A stretch of DNA of 64,000 nucleotides. It comes from Megaleporinus macrocephalus (Eukaryota; Chordata; Actinopteri; Characiformes; Anostomidae). Made by a program: the position numbers and the translations under genes. The notes below the pieces were generated by a model. That model was not told the DNA's origin. It searched no databases and saw only the letters and a list, made by a program, of their open reading frames with translations. Positions 49,320-61,479 of this stretch are shown here, piece after piece. The DNA lies in contig CM038720.1 of the NCBI GenBank assembly GCA_021613375.1, positions 4,756,462 through 4,820,461 on the forward strand, written 5' to 3'. Each line of letters starts with the position of its first letter. Position 1 is the first letter of the stretch.

Positions 49320-50440
49320 CAAAGTAGCTCTCTGGGAGTAGGGGGGGGGAGTAGGGGAGTAGGGGTAGACACCACTGTTCTAAAGAATCAAGGTGACCCA
49401 AGCAAAGCCAGAAAAGTGCCCCACAGCACGGCAGATCCACTGTACCTCCTCTCTGCAGGAATCAAGCATTCAGACCTGTCCCCGTTTGATTGACTCTCGC
49501 TCTCCCACTCGTGGAGGATGACTCATCTTACCATATTACATTTATCCAAGGCTTTGTAGATCAGCGCACCACTGAACTCTCGGTGCCTTTGTCAATCATC
49601 CCTGTAATGAGAGGTTCATGCTCTGTAGTATCCCCCACTAGACTGCTCTTGCTCAGTCTGATCACGTCCTGCGTCGGCATCCTCAGTCGCCTGAACTGTT
49701 GCACTAATTCGCGAACGTGGTGCTCGTTGAGCGCTCGCTTATTTACCGATCTCTTGAGCTACGCGCGCCGAAACATCAGGACAGTGGAGTCGGCTCTGTG
49801 ACTGCAGTGCCAACCATCCGCGCCCCAATAATGAACCTTCTTTCAAAGTCGTTTAGATGTTTTTCTCCTGAGATCCCGATCAAGGCCAGCGGGTTTCTAT
49901 ACACCGCAAGCTTTTCCGCGCCGCCGTATCATGCGCACCTGTCGGGAAGCACCTGCCCCCATTATGCGCCTGTGCTCGTTCAGATTTTTCCCTTCTGTTA
50001 TCGTACAAGCGAGATAAGTGGCAGCTGCACCGGAAAGAAAAGCTAAGTTATACGTCTGGTTAGGCGTGCGCTCTCGAGCGCAGTGCCCGGCGACCAAGGT
50101 GGAGCTCTTGTCTGTTTGTTTACGCCGATCGCCGCATTAACCTACATATTAAAGCCACTCCCGTGTTTACAATCCGCCAGTGCCCCCAAGTCACTGCCAG
50201 GTTATAGCACCCAAACAGGTGATAGCATCCACCCTTCGCCCGGGTTTTGCAGCGGATGCTGGAGCAGAAAAGCCTTTGAAGCGTGTTACCATAGTACCAG
50301 CGTGATCCCCCTTTGATCCTGGATCAGATTGATGTATGATGTAATACGCTAGCCGGCTGGAGGAGTGGAGGAGGCTGTGCTTTCGGCCTTATACTATATG
50401 ATTCACTGACGCAGTCACCGGGACCATCTCGTCCACACAA

Positions 50441-50487
<47 letters not shown>

Positions 50488-50584
50488 ACTGTCCTCCGAG
50501 CCAAAGCTAAGGCAGGCTTCCTGATATCACCGCTACTCTATTTGATTCTCATGTAACATGATCTGTCGCTATTGATTTCTCCAG
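49320..50584. other. Low-copy intron sequence with a (CT)n tract
   Basis: (CT)n lies at about 50444-50487. 49470-50340 lacks repeats and contains overlapping frames (49490-49801, 49717-50046) without recognisable domains. It may be ordinary or conserved non-coding DNA. Confidence 0.35.
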
Positions 50585-50848
50585 GTCTCTATTTGGCGCA
50601 CAAAGCATTAGCTCTGGTTTTCATCTTCTCTTTCTGCCAGGCTCTATCCGGCTTCCCCGCACTCGTTTGTGTTTTTTGCTCTGCCACACTGATTTACGCC
50701 AGGCTTGGGCGACTTGATGACATAATCACTGGGATGTAAACAGTAAAAACGCACTGATCCCAAAAATGATAGTGATACCGATACCCGAAATTTAAATACA
50801 GACTGGAGTTAGTATCAATACTAACTCTATCTGAACTAACTTATTAGC

Positions 50849-50900
<52 letters not shown>
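50585..50900 (+). repeat. Diverged copy of the 53095-53410 spacer, ending in (TA)n
   Basis: GCCAGGCTCTATCCGGCTTC, CTGATTTACGCCAGGCTTGG, ATGATAGTGATACCGATACC and ACTAACTCTATCTGAACTAA parallel 53195-53400, with many differences. (TA)n at 50851-50900 takes the place where the later copies have a short (TA)n then the A-box array. Confidence 0.8.
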
Positions 50901-50904
<4 letters not shown>

Positions 50905-50906
<2 letters not shown>

Positions 50907-52258
50907 TATAGAATAGAAGTACAGTGTACTATATATAGTATACTAAACTAATGTGAGGCCCCTGAGCTGATGGTTTAAAAGTCTTTATCTAATCAGTAAG
51001 TGGATTAAAAACTCTCTTCAGTTATTACTGTCAGACTGTAAACACTACACACATAAATTTATGCTGGATGAAAATCACTCTTTAGTTATTACTCTTAGAT
51101 TGTAAACACTATACATACACAAATTCATAGTGGATCAAAAAACACTCCAGTTATTGATGTCAAACTGTAAACACGGCACACACAAATACATACCGGATTA
51201 AAAGTCACCCCATAATTATTAATGCCAGAGTGTATAACTGGATATACCGAATTAATATCACTCCACCATTACTACTCTCAGACTGTAAACAATACACATA
51301 CAAATTCATACTGGATTAAAATTATTCCATTATTACTCTTAGACTGTACAGGCCGATAGTGAGTACCTATACTAACTCTATATGCACTAACCTATTAGTT
51401 CATATATATATACACTACTGTAAGGCCCCTGGGCTGATGGTTTAAAAGACTTTATCTAATCAGTAAGTGTATTGTACTGGATTAAAACCAGTCAATAATT
51501 ACCAATCTAGTCTAATCTAGTCTAGTCTAATCAATGCCAGAGTGTAATAGGTACACACACTGCAAATTCATACTGGATGAAAATCGCTATTCAATTATTA
51601 CTCTCAGAGTGTAAAAACTACATTCACTAAATTCATAGTGGATAAAAAAAATATTCCAATTATTACTGTCAGACTGTAAACAGTACACACACTGCAGATT
51701 CATTCTGGATTAAAATCACTCCACAGTTATTACTGTCAGACTGTAAACACTACACACACTGCAGATTCATTCTGGATTAAAATCACTCCACAGTTATTAC
51801 TGTCAGACTGTAAACACTACACACACTGCAGATTCATACTGGATTATAATCACTCCACAGTTATTACTGTCAGACTGTAAACACTACACACACTGCAGAT
51901 TCATGCAGGATTAAAATCACTCCACAGTTATTACTGTCAGACTGTAAATACTACACACACTGCAGATTCATACTGGATTATAATCACTACACAGTTATTA
52001 CTGTCAGACTGTAAACACTACACACACTGCAGATTCATACTGGATTAAAATCACTCCACAGTTATTACTGTCAGACTGTAAACACTACACACACTGCAGA
52101 TTCATACTGGATTATAATCACTCCACAGTTATTACTGTCAGACTGTAAACACTACACACACTGCAGATTCATACTGGATTATAATCACTCCACAGTTATT
52201 ACTGTCAGACTGTAAACACTACACACACTGCAGATTCATACTGGATTATAACCTCTCC
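50905..52258 (+). repeat. 67-bp tandem repeat, cluster 1
   Basis: The unit is CAGATTCATACTGGATTAAA, ATCACTCCACAGTTATTACT, GTCAGACTGTAAACACTACA, CACACTG (67 bp; confirmed 51721 to 51788). 51650-52258 is nearly homogeneous. 51000-51650 is diverged and interrupted by two copies of a GATGGTTTAAAAG segment (near 50955 and 51430). Confidence 0.95.
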
Positions 52259-53094
52259 AGTTATTAATTCCAGGCTGTATAATCTCTGTGCACTGTAGTT
52301 TAACACTCCGCGGTTTAGCCCTAGTTTACGCCAGTGTGTCTCGTCCACCTGCGCAGGGCGGGTCGGCTGTTGGCTGCGGCTCCGTGTCTGATTGTCTGCT
52401 GATTTAAACAGGAGCTAATGATGCGACTGGAGACTCAGGTGCGGAAAATAGCACGAAGCTGTGCGGCACAGGTGGGCTACAGGTGGGAGACGCTGGCTTA
52501 ACACATGATACTTGGTGTTCGGGTGCGAGCGCTCTCAGACCATTACTGCGTGACTTACTCGCGAAATCATACACTTTCAAATGAATCATCACACCAAGTT
52601 CCAGCGCGCGAACGCCGGCTGTGAGGTCAGGTACGAGCGCGGCGCCGGTAATATTAATGTTCGCAAATGGATTAGCAAGAAATGAGTTATGTAATCCAAG
52701 AGCGCGCGTGTTATGATGATACACAGACAATTACAAACACCTCAGTGCAGTGCAATTATTAGTTCAATGTTAATTAGCACTTGTATCTGATTTCATTGTT
52801 GGTAGAACAATTCATCCAATCATTATTTCATTTGAAACGACCGGCTGGGGCCGCAAGTATCCGAGCATGCGTCTGATTAGAAGACGATAGAAATCAACAT
52901 TTGATGAGCGTCACGTCCTGACGGCTTATAGTCAATAGCGCTCGCTCAGTGATTCGAATTGTTTAGCCAGATAACGGTCAGCACCAGCACAAACGCTTTG
53001 TCTTTAACCCTGTCGTCCCCTCAGAAACCGAAGAGGACGTTCTCAAGAGTCTTGGTGCTCTTCACACGGTTTAGTGGTCTACATGTATGAAGTA
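52259..53094. other. Low-copy CpG-containing intron sequence
   Basis: No gene is recognised. 52300-52950 is repeat-free and has several TAATTA motifs (for example near 52773). Confidence 0.35.
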
Positions 53095-54501
53095 CTACAG
53101 ATCAAAACACCTGAATTTCAGCCAACTAAAATCTGAGCCCGAAGGATAAACAGCTTAGAAAATAAGCAAAGACAGAGAAACAAGCTCTGCCAGGCTCTAC
53201 CCGCTTCCCCGTACTCGATCGTGTTTTTAGCCCTGACACACTGATTTACGACAGACTTGGGAGCCGTGATGACATACTTCAAAATATGTTATAAAATTAA
53301 CTGATACCAATGATGATAGTGTTACCGATACTTGACATTTAAATACAGGCCATCAGTACCAATACTAACTCTATCTGACCTGACTAACCTATTACCTATA
53401 TATATATATGTAGCAGCACGGTGGTGTAGTGGTTAGTATGGTGGTGTAGTGGTTAGTATGGTGGTGTAGTGGTTAGTACGGTGGTGTAGTGGTCAGTATG
53501 GTGGTGAAGTGGTTAGTAAGGTGGTGTAGTGGTTAGTAAGGTGGTGTAGTGGTTAGTATGGTGGTGTAGTGGTTAGTACGGTGGTGTAGTGGTTAGTATG
53601 GTGGTGTAGTGGTTAGTACGGTGGTGTAGTGGTTAGTATGGTGGTGTAGTGGTTAGTACGGTGGTGTAGTGGTTAGTACGGTGGTGTAGTGGTTAACACG
53701 GTGGTGTAGTGGTTACATGGTGTAGTGGTTAACACGTTGGTGTAGTGGTTAACACAGTGGTGTAGTGGTTAATACGGTGGTGTAGTGGTTAATGCAGTTG
53801 TGTAGTGGTTAGTATGGTGGTGTAGTGGTTAGTACGGTGGTGTAGTGGTTAGTACGGTGGTGTAGTGGTTAGTAAGGTGGTGTAGTGGTTAGTACGGTGG
53901 TGTAGTGGTTAGTATGGTGGTTTAGTGGTTAGTATGGTGGTGTAGTGGTTAGTAAGGTGGTGTAGTGGTTAGTACGGTGGTGTAGTGGTTAGTATGGTGG
54001 TTTAGTGGTTAGTACGGTGGTGTATTGGTTAGTACGGTGGTGTAGTGGTTAGTAAGGTGGTGTAGTGGTTAGTACGGTGGTGTAGTGGTTAATACGGTGG
54101 TGTAGTGGTTAGTACGGTGGTGTAGTGGTTAGTACGGTGCTGTAGTGGTTAGTATAGTGGTGTAGTGGTTAGTATGGTGGTGAAGTGTTTAGTATGGTGG
54201 TGTAGTGGTTAGTATGGTGGTGAAGTGGTTAGTATGGTGGTGTAATGGTTAGTATGTTGGTGTCAGTATGGTGGTGTAGTGGTTAGTATGGTGGTGTAGT
54301 GGTTAGTATGGTGGTGTAGTGGTTAGTATGGTGGTATAGTGGTTAGTAAGGTGGTGTAGTGGTTAATACGGTGGTGTAGTGGTTAGTATGGTGGTGTAGT
54401 GGTTAGTATGGTGGTTTAGTGGTTAGTACGGTGGTGTATTGGTTAGTACGGTGGTGTAGTGGTTAGTAAGGTGGTGTAGTGGTTAGTAAGGTGGTGTAGT
54501 G
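53095..54501 (+). repeat. 1.4-kb duplication unit 1: spacer plus A-box minisatellite
   Basis: Spacer 53095-53416 (starts CTACAGATCAAAACACCTGA) is followed by TGTAGCAGCACGGTGGTGTA and about 54 copies of the 20-bp GTGGTGTAGTGGTTAGTACG unit. The next spacer starts at 54502, giving a 1,407-bp unit. The array head again resembles a SINE 5' end with an RNA polymerase III A-box. Confidence 0.95.
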
Positions 54502-56582
54502 CTACAGATCAAAACACCTGAATTTCAGCCAACTAAAATCTGAGCCCGAAGGATAAACAGCTTAGAAAATAAGCAAAGACAGAGAAACAAGCTCTGCCAG
54601 GCTCTACCCGCTTCCCCGTACTCGATCGTGTTTTTAGCCCTGACACACTGATTTAGGACAGACTTGGGAGCCGTGATGACATACTTCAAAATATGTTATA
54701 AAATTAACTGATACCAATGATGATAGTGTTACCGATACTTGACATTTAAATACAGGCCATCAGTACCAATACTAACTCTATCTGACCTGACTAACCTATT
54801 ACCTATATATATATATATGTAGCAGCACGGTGGTGTAGTGGTTAGTATGGTGGTGTAGTGGTTAGTATGGTGGTGTAGTGGTTAGTATGGTGGTGTAGTG
54901 GTTAGTACGGTGGTGTAGTGGTCAGTATGGTGGTGAAGTGGTTAGTAAGGTGGTGTAGTGGTTAGTAAGGTGGTGTAGTGGTTAGTATGGTGGTGTAGTG
55001 GTTAGTACGGTGGTGTAGTGGTTAGTATGGTGGTGTAGTGGTTAGTACGGTGGTGTAGTGGTTAGTATGGTGGTGTAGTGGTTAGTACGGTGGTGTAGTG
55101 GTTAGTACGGTGGTGTAGTGGTTAACACGGTGGTGTAGTGGTTAACATGGTGTAGTGGTTAACACGTTGGTGTAGTGGTTAACACAGTGGTGTAGTGGTT
55201 AATACGGTGGTGTAGTGGTTAATGCAGTTGTGTAGTGGTTAGTATGGTGGTGTAGTGGTTAGTACGGTGGTGTATTGGTTAGTACGGTGGTGTAGTGGTT
55301 AGTAAGGTGGGTTGTGTAGTGGTTAGTACGGTGGTTGTAGTGGTTAGTATGGTGGTTTAGTGGTTAGTATGGTGGTGTAGTGGTTAGTAAGGTGGCTGTA
55401 GTGGTTAGTACGGTGGTGTAGTGGTTAGTATGGGTGGTTTAGTGGTTAGTACGGTGGTGTATTGGTTAGTAAGGTGGTGTAGGTGGTTAGTACGGTGGTG
55501 TAGTGGGTTAATACGGTGGTTGTTGTGGTTAGTACGGTGGTGTAGTGGTTAGTACGGTGCTGTAGTGGTTAGTATAGTGGTGTAGTGGTTAGTATGGTGG
55601 TGAAGTGTTTAGTATGGTGGTGTAGTGGTTAGTATGGTGGTGTAGTGGTTAGTATGGTGGTGTAGTGGTTAGTATGGTGGTATAGTGGTTAGTAAGGTGG
55701 TGTAGTGGTTAATACGGTGGTGTAGTGGTTAGTATGGTGGTGTAGTGGTTAGTATGGTGGTTTAGTGGTTAGTACGGTGGTGTAGTGGTTAGTAAGGTGG
55801 TGTAGTGGTTAGTAAGGTGGTGTAGTGGTTAGTACGGTGGTGTAGTGGTTAATACGGTGGTGTAGTGGTTAGTACGGTGGTGTAGTGGTTAGTACGGTGC
55901 TGTAGTGGTTAGTATAGTGGTGTAGTGGTTAGTATGGTGGTGTAGTGTTTAGTATGGTGGTGTAGTGGTTAGTATGGTGGTGAAGTGGTTAGTATGGTGG
56001 TGTAATGGTTAGTATGTTGGTGTCAGTATGGTGGTGTAGTGGTTAGTATGGTGGTGTAGTGGTTAGTATGGTGGTGTAGTGGTTAGTATGGTGGTATAGT
56101 GGTTAGTAAGGTGGTGTAGTGGTTAATACGGTGGTGTAGTGGTTAACATGGTGGTGTAGTGGTTAACATGTTGGTGTAGTGGTTAACACGGTGGTGTAGT
56201 GGTTAACATGGTGGTGTAGTGGTTAACGCGTTGGTGTAGTGGTTAATACGATTATGTAGTGGTTAACATGGTGGTGTAGTGGTTAACACGTTGGTGTAGT
56301 GGTTAATACGGTGGTGTAGTGGTTAATGCAGTGGTGTAGTGGTTAGTACGGTGGTGTAGTGGTTAGTACGGTGGTGTAGTGGTTAGTAAGGTGGTGTAGT
56401 GGTTAGTATGGTGGTGTAGTGGTTAGTATGGTGGTGTAGTGGTTAGTATGGTGGTGTAGTGGTTAGTACGGTGGTGTAGTGGTTAGTATGGTGGTGTAGT
56501 GGTTAGTAAGGTGGTGTAGTGGTTAGTACGGTGGTGTAGTGGTTAGTATGGTGGTGTAGTGGTTAGTATGGTGGTGTAGTTT
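54502..56582 (+). repeat. 1.4-kb duplication unit 2 with extended A-box minisatellite
   Basis: Spacer 54502-54825 is almost identical to 53095-53416 (one visible change is TTTACGACAG to TTTAGGACAG). About 88 units of the 20-bp repeat follow. Rare marker variants such as GTAATGGTTAGTATGTTGG (54242 and 56002) show further internal duplication. Units between about 55305 and 55530 have unusual 1-bp insertions. Confidence 0.95.
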
Positions 56583-56870
56583 TTAGGGTTAGGGTTATAT
56601 ATACTATTGAGTACTTACTATGTATATACACTATATAAGCTGATTGTTTAAAAGCTTTTATTTCATCAATAAGTGTATTTTCACAGTTTTGGCTCAAAGA
56701 TTTTATTCATTCATTTTTTTATAAGCAGTTTATCCTTCAGGGTCATGAGGTCATTAAGGGGCTGTTCCAAAGAAATAACAAATGATTTTGAACAGAAACC
56801 TAAACAGTAAATAGGCTCAAAAAAGAATAATTTAAATGATAATGAGTTTGAGCAGCAGATCAATCGTGAG
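56583..56870. other. Short AT-rich intron sequence
   Basis: TTAGGGTTAGGGTTATATAT joins the array to AT-rich DNA, then a GATTGTTTAAAAGCTTTTAT segment related to 7765, 50955 and 51430. No gene is recognised. Confidence 0.45.
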
Positions 56871-57215
56871 AGTATCTGCCACGTGTGACATGCCAACACC
56901 ATCCAGAGTCACAGTGAAAGTGCAAATATAACAAAGAGAGAATTTCACAGACACACAGTACATACTGTAGAAAAGAACAAAGTCAATTTCTCTTTTCTTA
57001 GCAGCTTCTTTCCAGCGTTCCAGATTCAGCTTAGAGTTTTTTTCACACTGGAGGTTTTTTCTGGACTGTAAGCTCGCGAATCCGCTCCGTCTCATCCGTC
57101 TCCGCTGTTGCACATGTGCTTTACTAGTACAGGTGTGTCCTCCTCTAGTCCCGAGAGCCAGTAGTCCAGCATGTAAGGTGACTTCTAGTGATGCGCTAAA
57201 ATAAAAATGACTGAC
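56871..57215 (+). repeat. Spacer unit preceding 67-bp repeats, copy 1
   Basis: TGTGACATGCCAACACCATC, GCAGCTTCTTTCCAGCG, CCGCTCCGTCTCATCCGTCT, CAGGTGTGTCCTCCTCTAGT, GAGAGCCAGTAGTCCAGCAT, GTGATGCGCTAAAATAAAAA. Matching blocks in the same order occur at 57555-58215 and 61480-61650, each followed by 67-bp repeats. Confidence 0.85.
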
Positions 57216-57555
57216 TCATTCATACTGGATTAAAATCAATCTACTGTTATTACAGTCAGACTGTAAACCTTACACACAATGCAGATTCACACTGTATTTT
57301 AATCTCTCCACAGTTATTACTCTCAGACTGTAAACACCACACACACTACAGATTCATACTGGATTTTGAACTCTCCACAGTTATTACTGTCAGACTGCAA
57401 ACAACACACACACTGCATATTCACCCTGGATTAAAATCACTCCACTATTACTGTCAGACTGTAAACATTACACACACTGCAGATTCATACTGGATTAAAG
57501 TCAATCCACTGTTATTACAGTCAGACTGTAAACACTACACACACTGCAGATTCAT
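57216..57555 (+). repeat. 67-bp tandem repeat, cluster 2
   Basis: About five units of the ACTGGATTAAAATCAATC / TTATTACTGTCAGACTGTAA repeat, moderately diverged. Confidence 0.93.
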
Positions 57556-58214
57556 ACTAAATGTGTAACATGCCAACAGCCTCTGTAGTCATGGCAAATG
57601 TGCACAGTATAAGAAAAACTAATTTACAGACACACAAAATTCATACTGGAATAAAGTACAAAGTCATTTTTTGCAGCTTCTCTGATTCGGCTCGGAGTAT
57701 TTTCCTGCTGGAGCTCTTCCTTTGCGGTATGTTAGGTCGAGTGTGAAAGCTGTTTTTGAGGGTACCGAACTCTGGTCCTCCTGAAATTGGTGGTGTGGGT
57801 TGAGCTCTGGTGTGGTCAGTCTGCTGTCTGTGTGGGGAAGTTGTCTGCTCTCGGCGCCACCTGTGGGTTTGGGGGATTGGTTTATTTGTAAGGTACCTGA
57901 AAGCATCGCAGACGACACTCGTGTCTTGTGTAGCTAAAAAGCTCCTCCCTGGTGAAGTTCCTGAAGAACCCTGTTGCTTGATATCTGCAAACCCCACATG
58001 CCAAATAGTTACGTAAGGTGATCGATTTACTGTCCGGATGGACCCAGGACTCCGGGACGTTTACTCTGTGTACTCACAAATACACTCTGCCTCATGCGCC
58101 TCCGTGTGCTGCTCATGAGCTCTACCTGTACAGGTGTGTCTGGCTCTGGTCCTGAAGGACATTAGTCCAGCGTGCAAGTTGGTGACTACAGTGATGCACT
58201 CAAATGAAAATTAA
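57556..58214 (+). repeat. Spacer unit preceding 67-bp repeats, copy 2 (with extra ~350 bp)
   Basis: TGTGTAACATGCCAACAGCC, GCAGCTTCTCTGATTCGGCT, then about 350 bp without a match in copy 1 (57730-58080). It resumes with CTCATGCGCCTCCGTGTGCT, ACAGGTGTGTCTGGCTCTGG and AGTGATGCACTCAAATGAAA. Short frames here have no recognised domain. Confidence 0.8.
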
Positions 58215-59098
58215 TTATTCATACTGGATTAAACCAGTTATTACTGTCAGACTGTACACACTACACACACTGTAGATTCATACTGGATTATAATCACTTT
58301 ACCATTATTACTGTCAGACTGTAAACACTACACACACTGCAGATTCATACTGGATTATAATCACTTTACCATATTACTGTCAGACTGTAAACACTACACA
58401 CACTGCAGATTCATACTGGATTATAATCACTCTACAATTATTACTGTCAGACTGTACACAGTACACACACTGCAGATTCATACTGGATTATAATCACTCT
58501 ACAATTATTACTGTCAGACTGTACACACTACACACACTGCAGATTCATACTGGATTATAATCACTCTACAATTATTACTGTCAGACTGTACACAGTACAC
58601 ACACTGCAGTATCATACTGGATTAAAATCACTCCACAGTTATTACTGTCAGACTGTACACACTACACACACTGCAGATTCATACTGGATTAAAATCACTC
58701 CAGAGTTTTTACTGTCAGATTGTAAAAACTACACACACTGCAGATTCAAACTGGATTATAATCACTCCATAGTTATTACAGTCAGACTGTAAACACTACA
58801 CACACTGCAGATTCATACTGGATTATAATCACTCCACAGTTATTACTGTCAGACTGTGAACACTACACACAAAAATTCATACTGGATTAAAAACCACTCC
58901 ACAGTTATTACTGTCAGACTGTAAACACTAAACACTGCAGATTCATACTGGATTATAATCACTCCACAGTTATTACTGTCAGATTGTGAACACTACACAC
59001 AAAAATTCATACCGGATTAAAATCACTCGATTATTATTTGTCTTAGACTGTAATACCTAGACCCACTGTAGATTCATACTGGATTATAATCACTTCTA
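58215..59098 (+). repeat. 67-bp tandem repeat, cluster 3
   Basis: About thirteen units of the 67-bp repeat, some shortened (for example near 58855-59030, where CACTGCAGA is replaced by CAAAAA). Confidence 0.95.
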
Positions 59099-59699
59099 GT
59101 GAAGCAGCAAAATAAAAAATACTGACTGACTGAAGTGGAAGTAAAAAAAAATCAGGGCAGAATTTTTTTTATTATTTGCATAATTACATAAAGTACAGTT
59201 GCTGTGTTTTTATAAATAACTGTGTTTGAAAGCACACCCGCCGTAACAAGCCCCCAGAATCAGTAGCGGGTACCCACTCACACATTCTTCGTGAAAACAC
59301 TCATTTTCATTATCGTTCATCACTGTTATGTACCATTAAGTACATTTTCCAGATGCGCTGCAGCGTTCACATCATCAAAGCATCCACACTCACTCGCTCA
59401 TGTTGCATTAAAGCACTTACTGCCATTTCAGCCGTACTGAACCACACGGTTTCTGGATCCTCTGCATGTTTATTGTCAGCGTGTTGCATGTAGTTTAAGC
59501 TTTTGTGCTCGAGTTTAAGAAAGATGAGATGTTCTGCCCCATGGTGATGCACAATGACTTAAACAGGAGCCAAGACAACAAGACTTTGGGTGACTAGCAT
59601 GATTTTTAATGTATTCATAGAAAGTTGAGCTGGTTCTGATTAACAACACCTAAGACATTTTAAAGATGCAGCAGAATAGAAATTAAATATTAGAATTAA
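59099..59699. other. Intron sequence, no gene seen
   Basis: Starts with a TTCTAGTGAAGCAGCAAAAT block related to the spacer units. The rest is low-copy. Confidence 0.4.
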
Positions 59700-60245
59700 A
59701 TATTAAAATTAAAATTTCAACAAAATCAGGAACATTTTCAGCCAGATCTAAAGATATCTAGTACCGCTTTACTTCTAATGCTCAGTTCGTTCCATTCAAG
59801 AGAAGCACAGTATCTAAACACTGCTTCTCCATATTTAGTTTTTACCTTAGACTGGACTATCTGACTGCTTGATCTAAGAGTTCTGCTTGGCTGGGGCATA
59901 TCAGATAGATACCCAGGTTCTTCACCATTTAACGATTTGTAGACCAGTACTAGTATCTGAAAGTCTATTCCATAACATACTGGTATACTGGTTTTAGAAT
60001 GGGGGTGATGTGTTCACTGTATTTTGAGTCAGTGGAAGCTGTTTCATAGTCTTTGTTGAGGGAGTCCAGCTAGTAGACCATTACAGTGATAGTCCAGCTA
60101 GTAGACCATTACAGTGATCAACACTGCTAGAAATAAAGGTGTGCATGAGTATCTCCAAGTCTGGTTTAGTCTAAAGAACTTTGATCTCGTTGATGTTCTA
60201 AAAGTGATAGAATCCTGATTTGGTAACAGCTTTGACATGAAGTGG
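59700..60245 (-). pseudogene. LINE reverse-transcriptase C-terminal remnant, copy A
   Basis: In reverse complement it matches 60300-60785 over most of its length (anchor ACATTTTCAGCCAGATCTAA at 59732; its partner is 575 bp downstream). The homologous stretch of copy B translates to protein typical of the C-terminal end of fish LINE ORF2. Frameshifts and stops prevent a continuous frame. Confidence 0.7.
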
Positions 60246-60271
60246 CAGTACAGGATAGAAGTACAGTAGAG

Positions 60272-60790
60272 CTACCAGACGATGAAACCGAACTGCTCAT
60301 ACAGGAACATTTTCGGCCTGGATCTAAAGATATCTAGTACGGCTTTACTTCCAATGCTCAGTTGGTTCCATTTAAGAGCAGCACAGTATCTAAACACTGC
60401 TTCTCTATGTTTAGTCTTTACCTTAGGCTGGACTAACTGACTGCTTCCTATTGATGTGAGAGTTCTGCTTGGCTGCGGCGTATCAGATAAATACCCTGGT
60501 TCTTCACCATTTATAAACCCTGAAAGTCTATTCCATAACATACTGGTATAGGGGTTTTAGAATTGGGGTGATGTGGTCATTGCATTTTGAGTCATAGGAA
60601 GCTGTTTCATAGTCTTTGTTGGGGAGTCCAGCTAGTAGACCATTACAGTGACCAACCCTGTTAGAAATATAGGTGTGCATGAGTATCTCCAGATCTGGTT
60701 TAGTCTACAGAACTCTGATCTTGTTGATGTTCTAAAGGTGATAGAATCCAGATTTGGTTACAGCAGTAGCTAAGAGCTTCTTTGAAACAG
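60272..60790 (-). pseudogene. LINE reverse-transcriptase C-terminal remnant, copy B
   Basis: An 89-codon minus-strand frame (60272-60541) reads NGEEPGYLSD, then PSRTLTSIGSSQLVQPKVKT, AVFRYCAALKWNQLS and LDIFRSRPKMFLYEQF. This follows the pattern of the C-terminal tail of CR1/L2/Rex-type LINE reverse transcriptases (LNG..P.YLSDLL, PSR.LRS, VP.VKTK, AF.Y.AP.LWN.LP, FKSRLKT.LF). Upstream on the same strand a broken frame gives GHCNGLLAGLPNK and DHITPILK, matching DYCNALLAGLP and HITPVLK. It is a dead fragment. Confidence 0.75.
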
Positions 60791-61479
60791 GGATAGGAAA
60801 CATGGTAGCATAAACAAAGCTGAGCTCTTTTACTGACCAACACAAACATACACACCGAACCAGCTACTCTGGGGACAAAGTCTAAAGCTCTGATGGCACG
60901 TTAGGCACATAGGGTTTGGAATAAAGACCTAATTTGAGCAAACACAAGGTCCAGAAGGCAGTAAATCAGATCACATGGTCGCCCAAAGCCAACGAAAGTG
61001 GTGGAGATGATTGTCGGCGTGTTTGTTTCGTTTCCTCATGCGTTCGTACGCGCCTCGTTTAGAGGGAGTTCAATTAATTTTAGAGTCGGCGCTACGCTGG
61101 CACGCGAACCAGTCTAACAGGTTGAGCATTGTAATCTGTCTTAATTGGGCTGGTTTGATTGGGTGGGCCAGGTGTACGGAGCCCGTCTCTGTCCTCCGCC
61201 TGAGTGACAGCGAGTGAACATTGACACACATGAAAATGCTCATTTTCGCTTTATTACCGCTTCCAACACGCTCTCGCTCACTCGCTCGCCCGCTCACCCG
61301 CTCGGCGGCGGAGAGCAAGGGAGAGAAAAGGATCTGTGCTGATGAGTCACTTCTTTCTTATGAGAGGCTGCCTGACAGTGATTAGAGCTGCCGGTTGTGA
61401 TTTATGAAAGCTCAAGGACGTGTGGTTTTTATTGAACATTACAGTTGTACAAAGGAGGCTCGCTCCTGTGCGTCAAACA
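60791..61479. other. Low-copy intron sequence
   Basis: No gene is recognised. 61000-61330 is CpG-rich and includes a CTCGCTCACTCGCTCGCCCG-like run near 61272. Confidence 0.35.

Noticed and set aside
49490..50046. Two overlapping ~105-codon frames
   Set aside because: No recognised domain and the two frames contradict each other.
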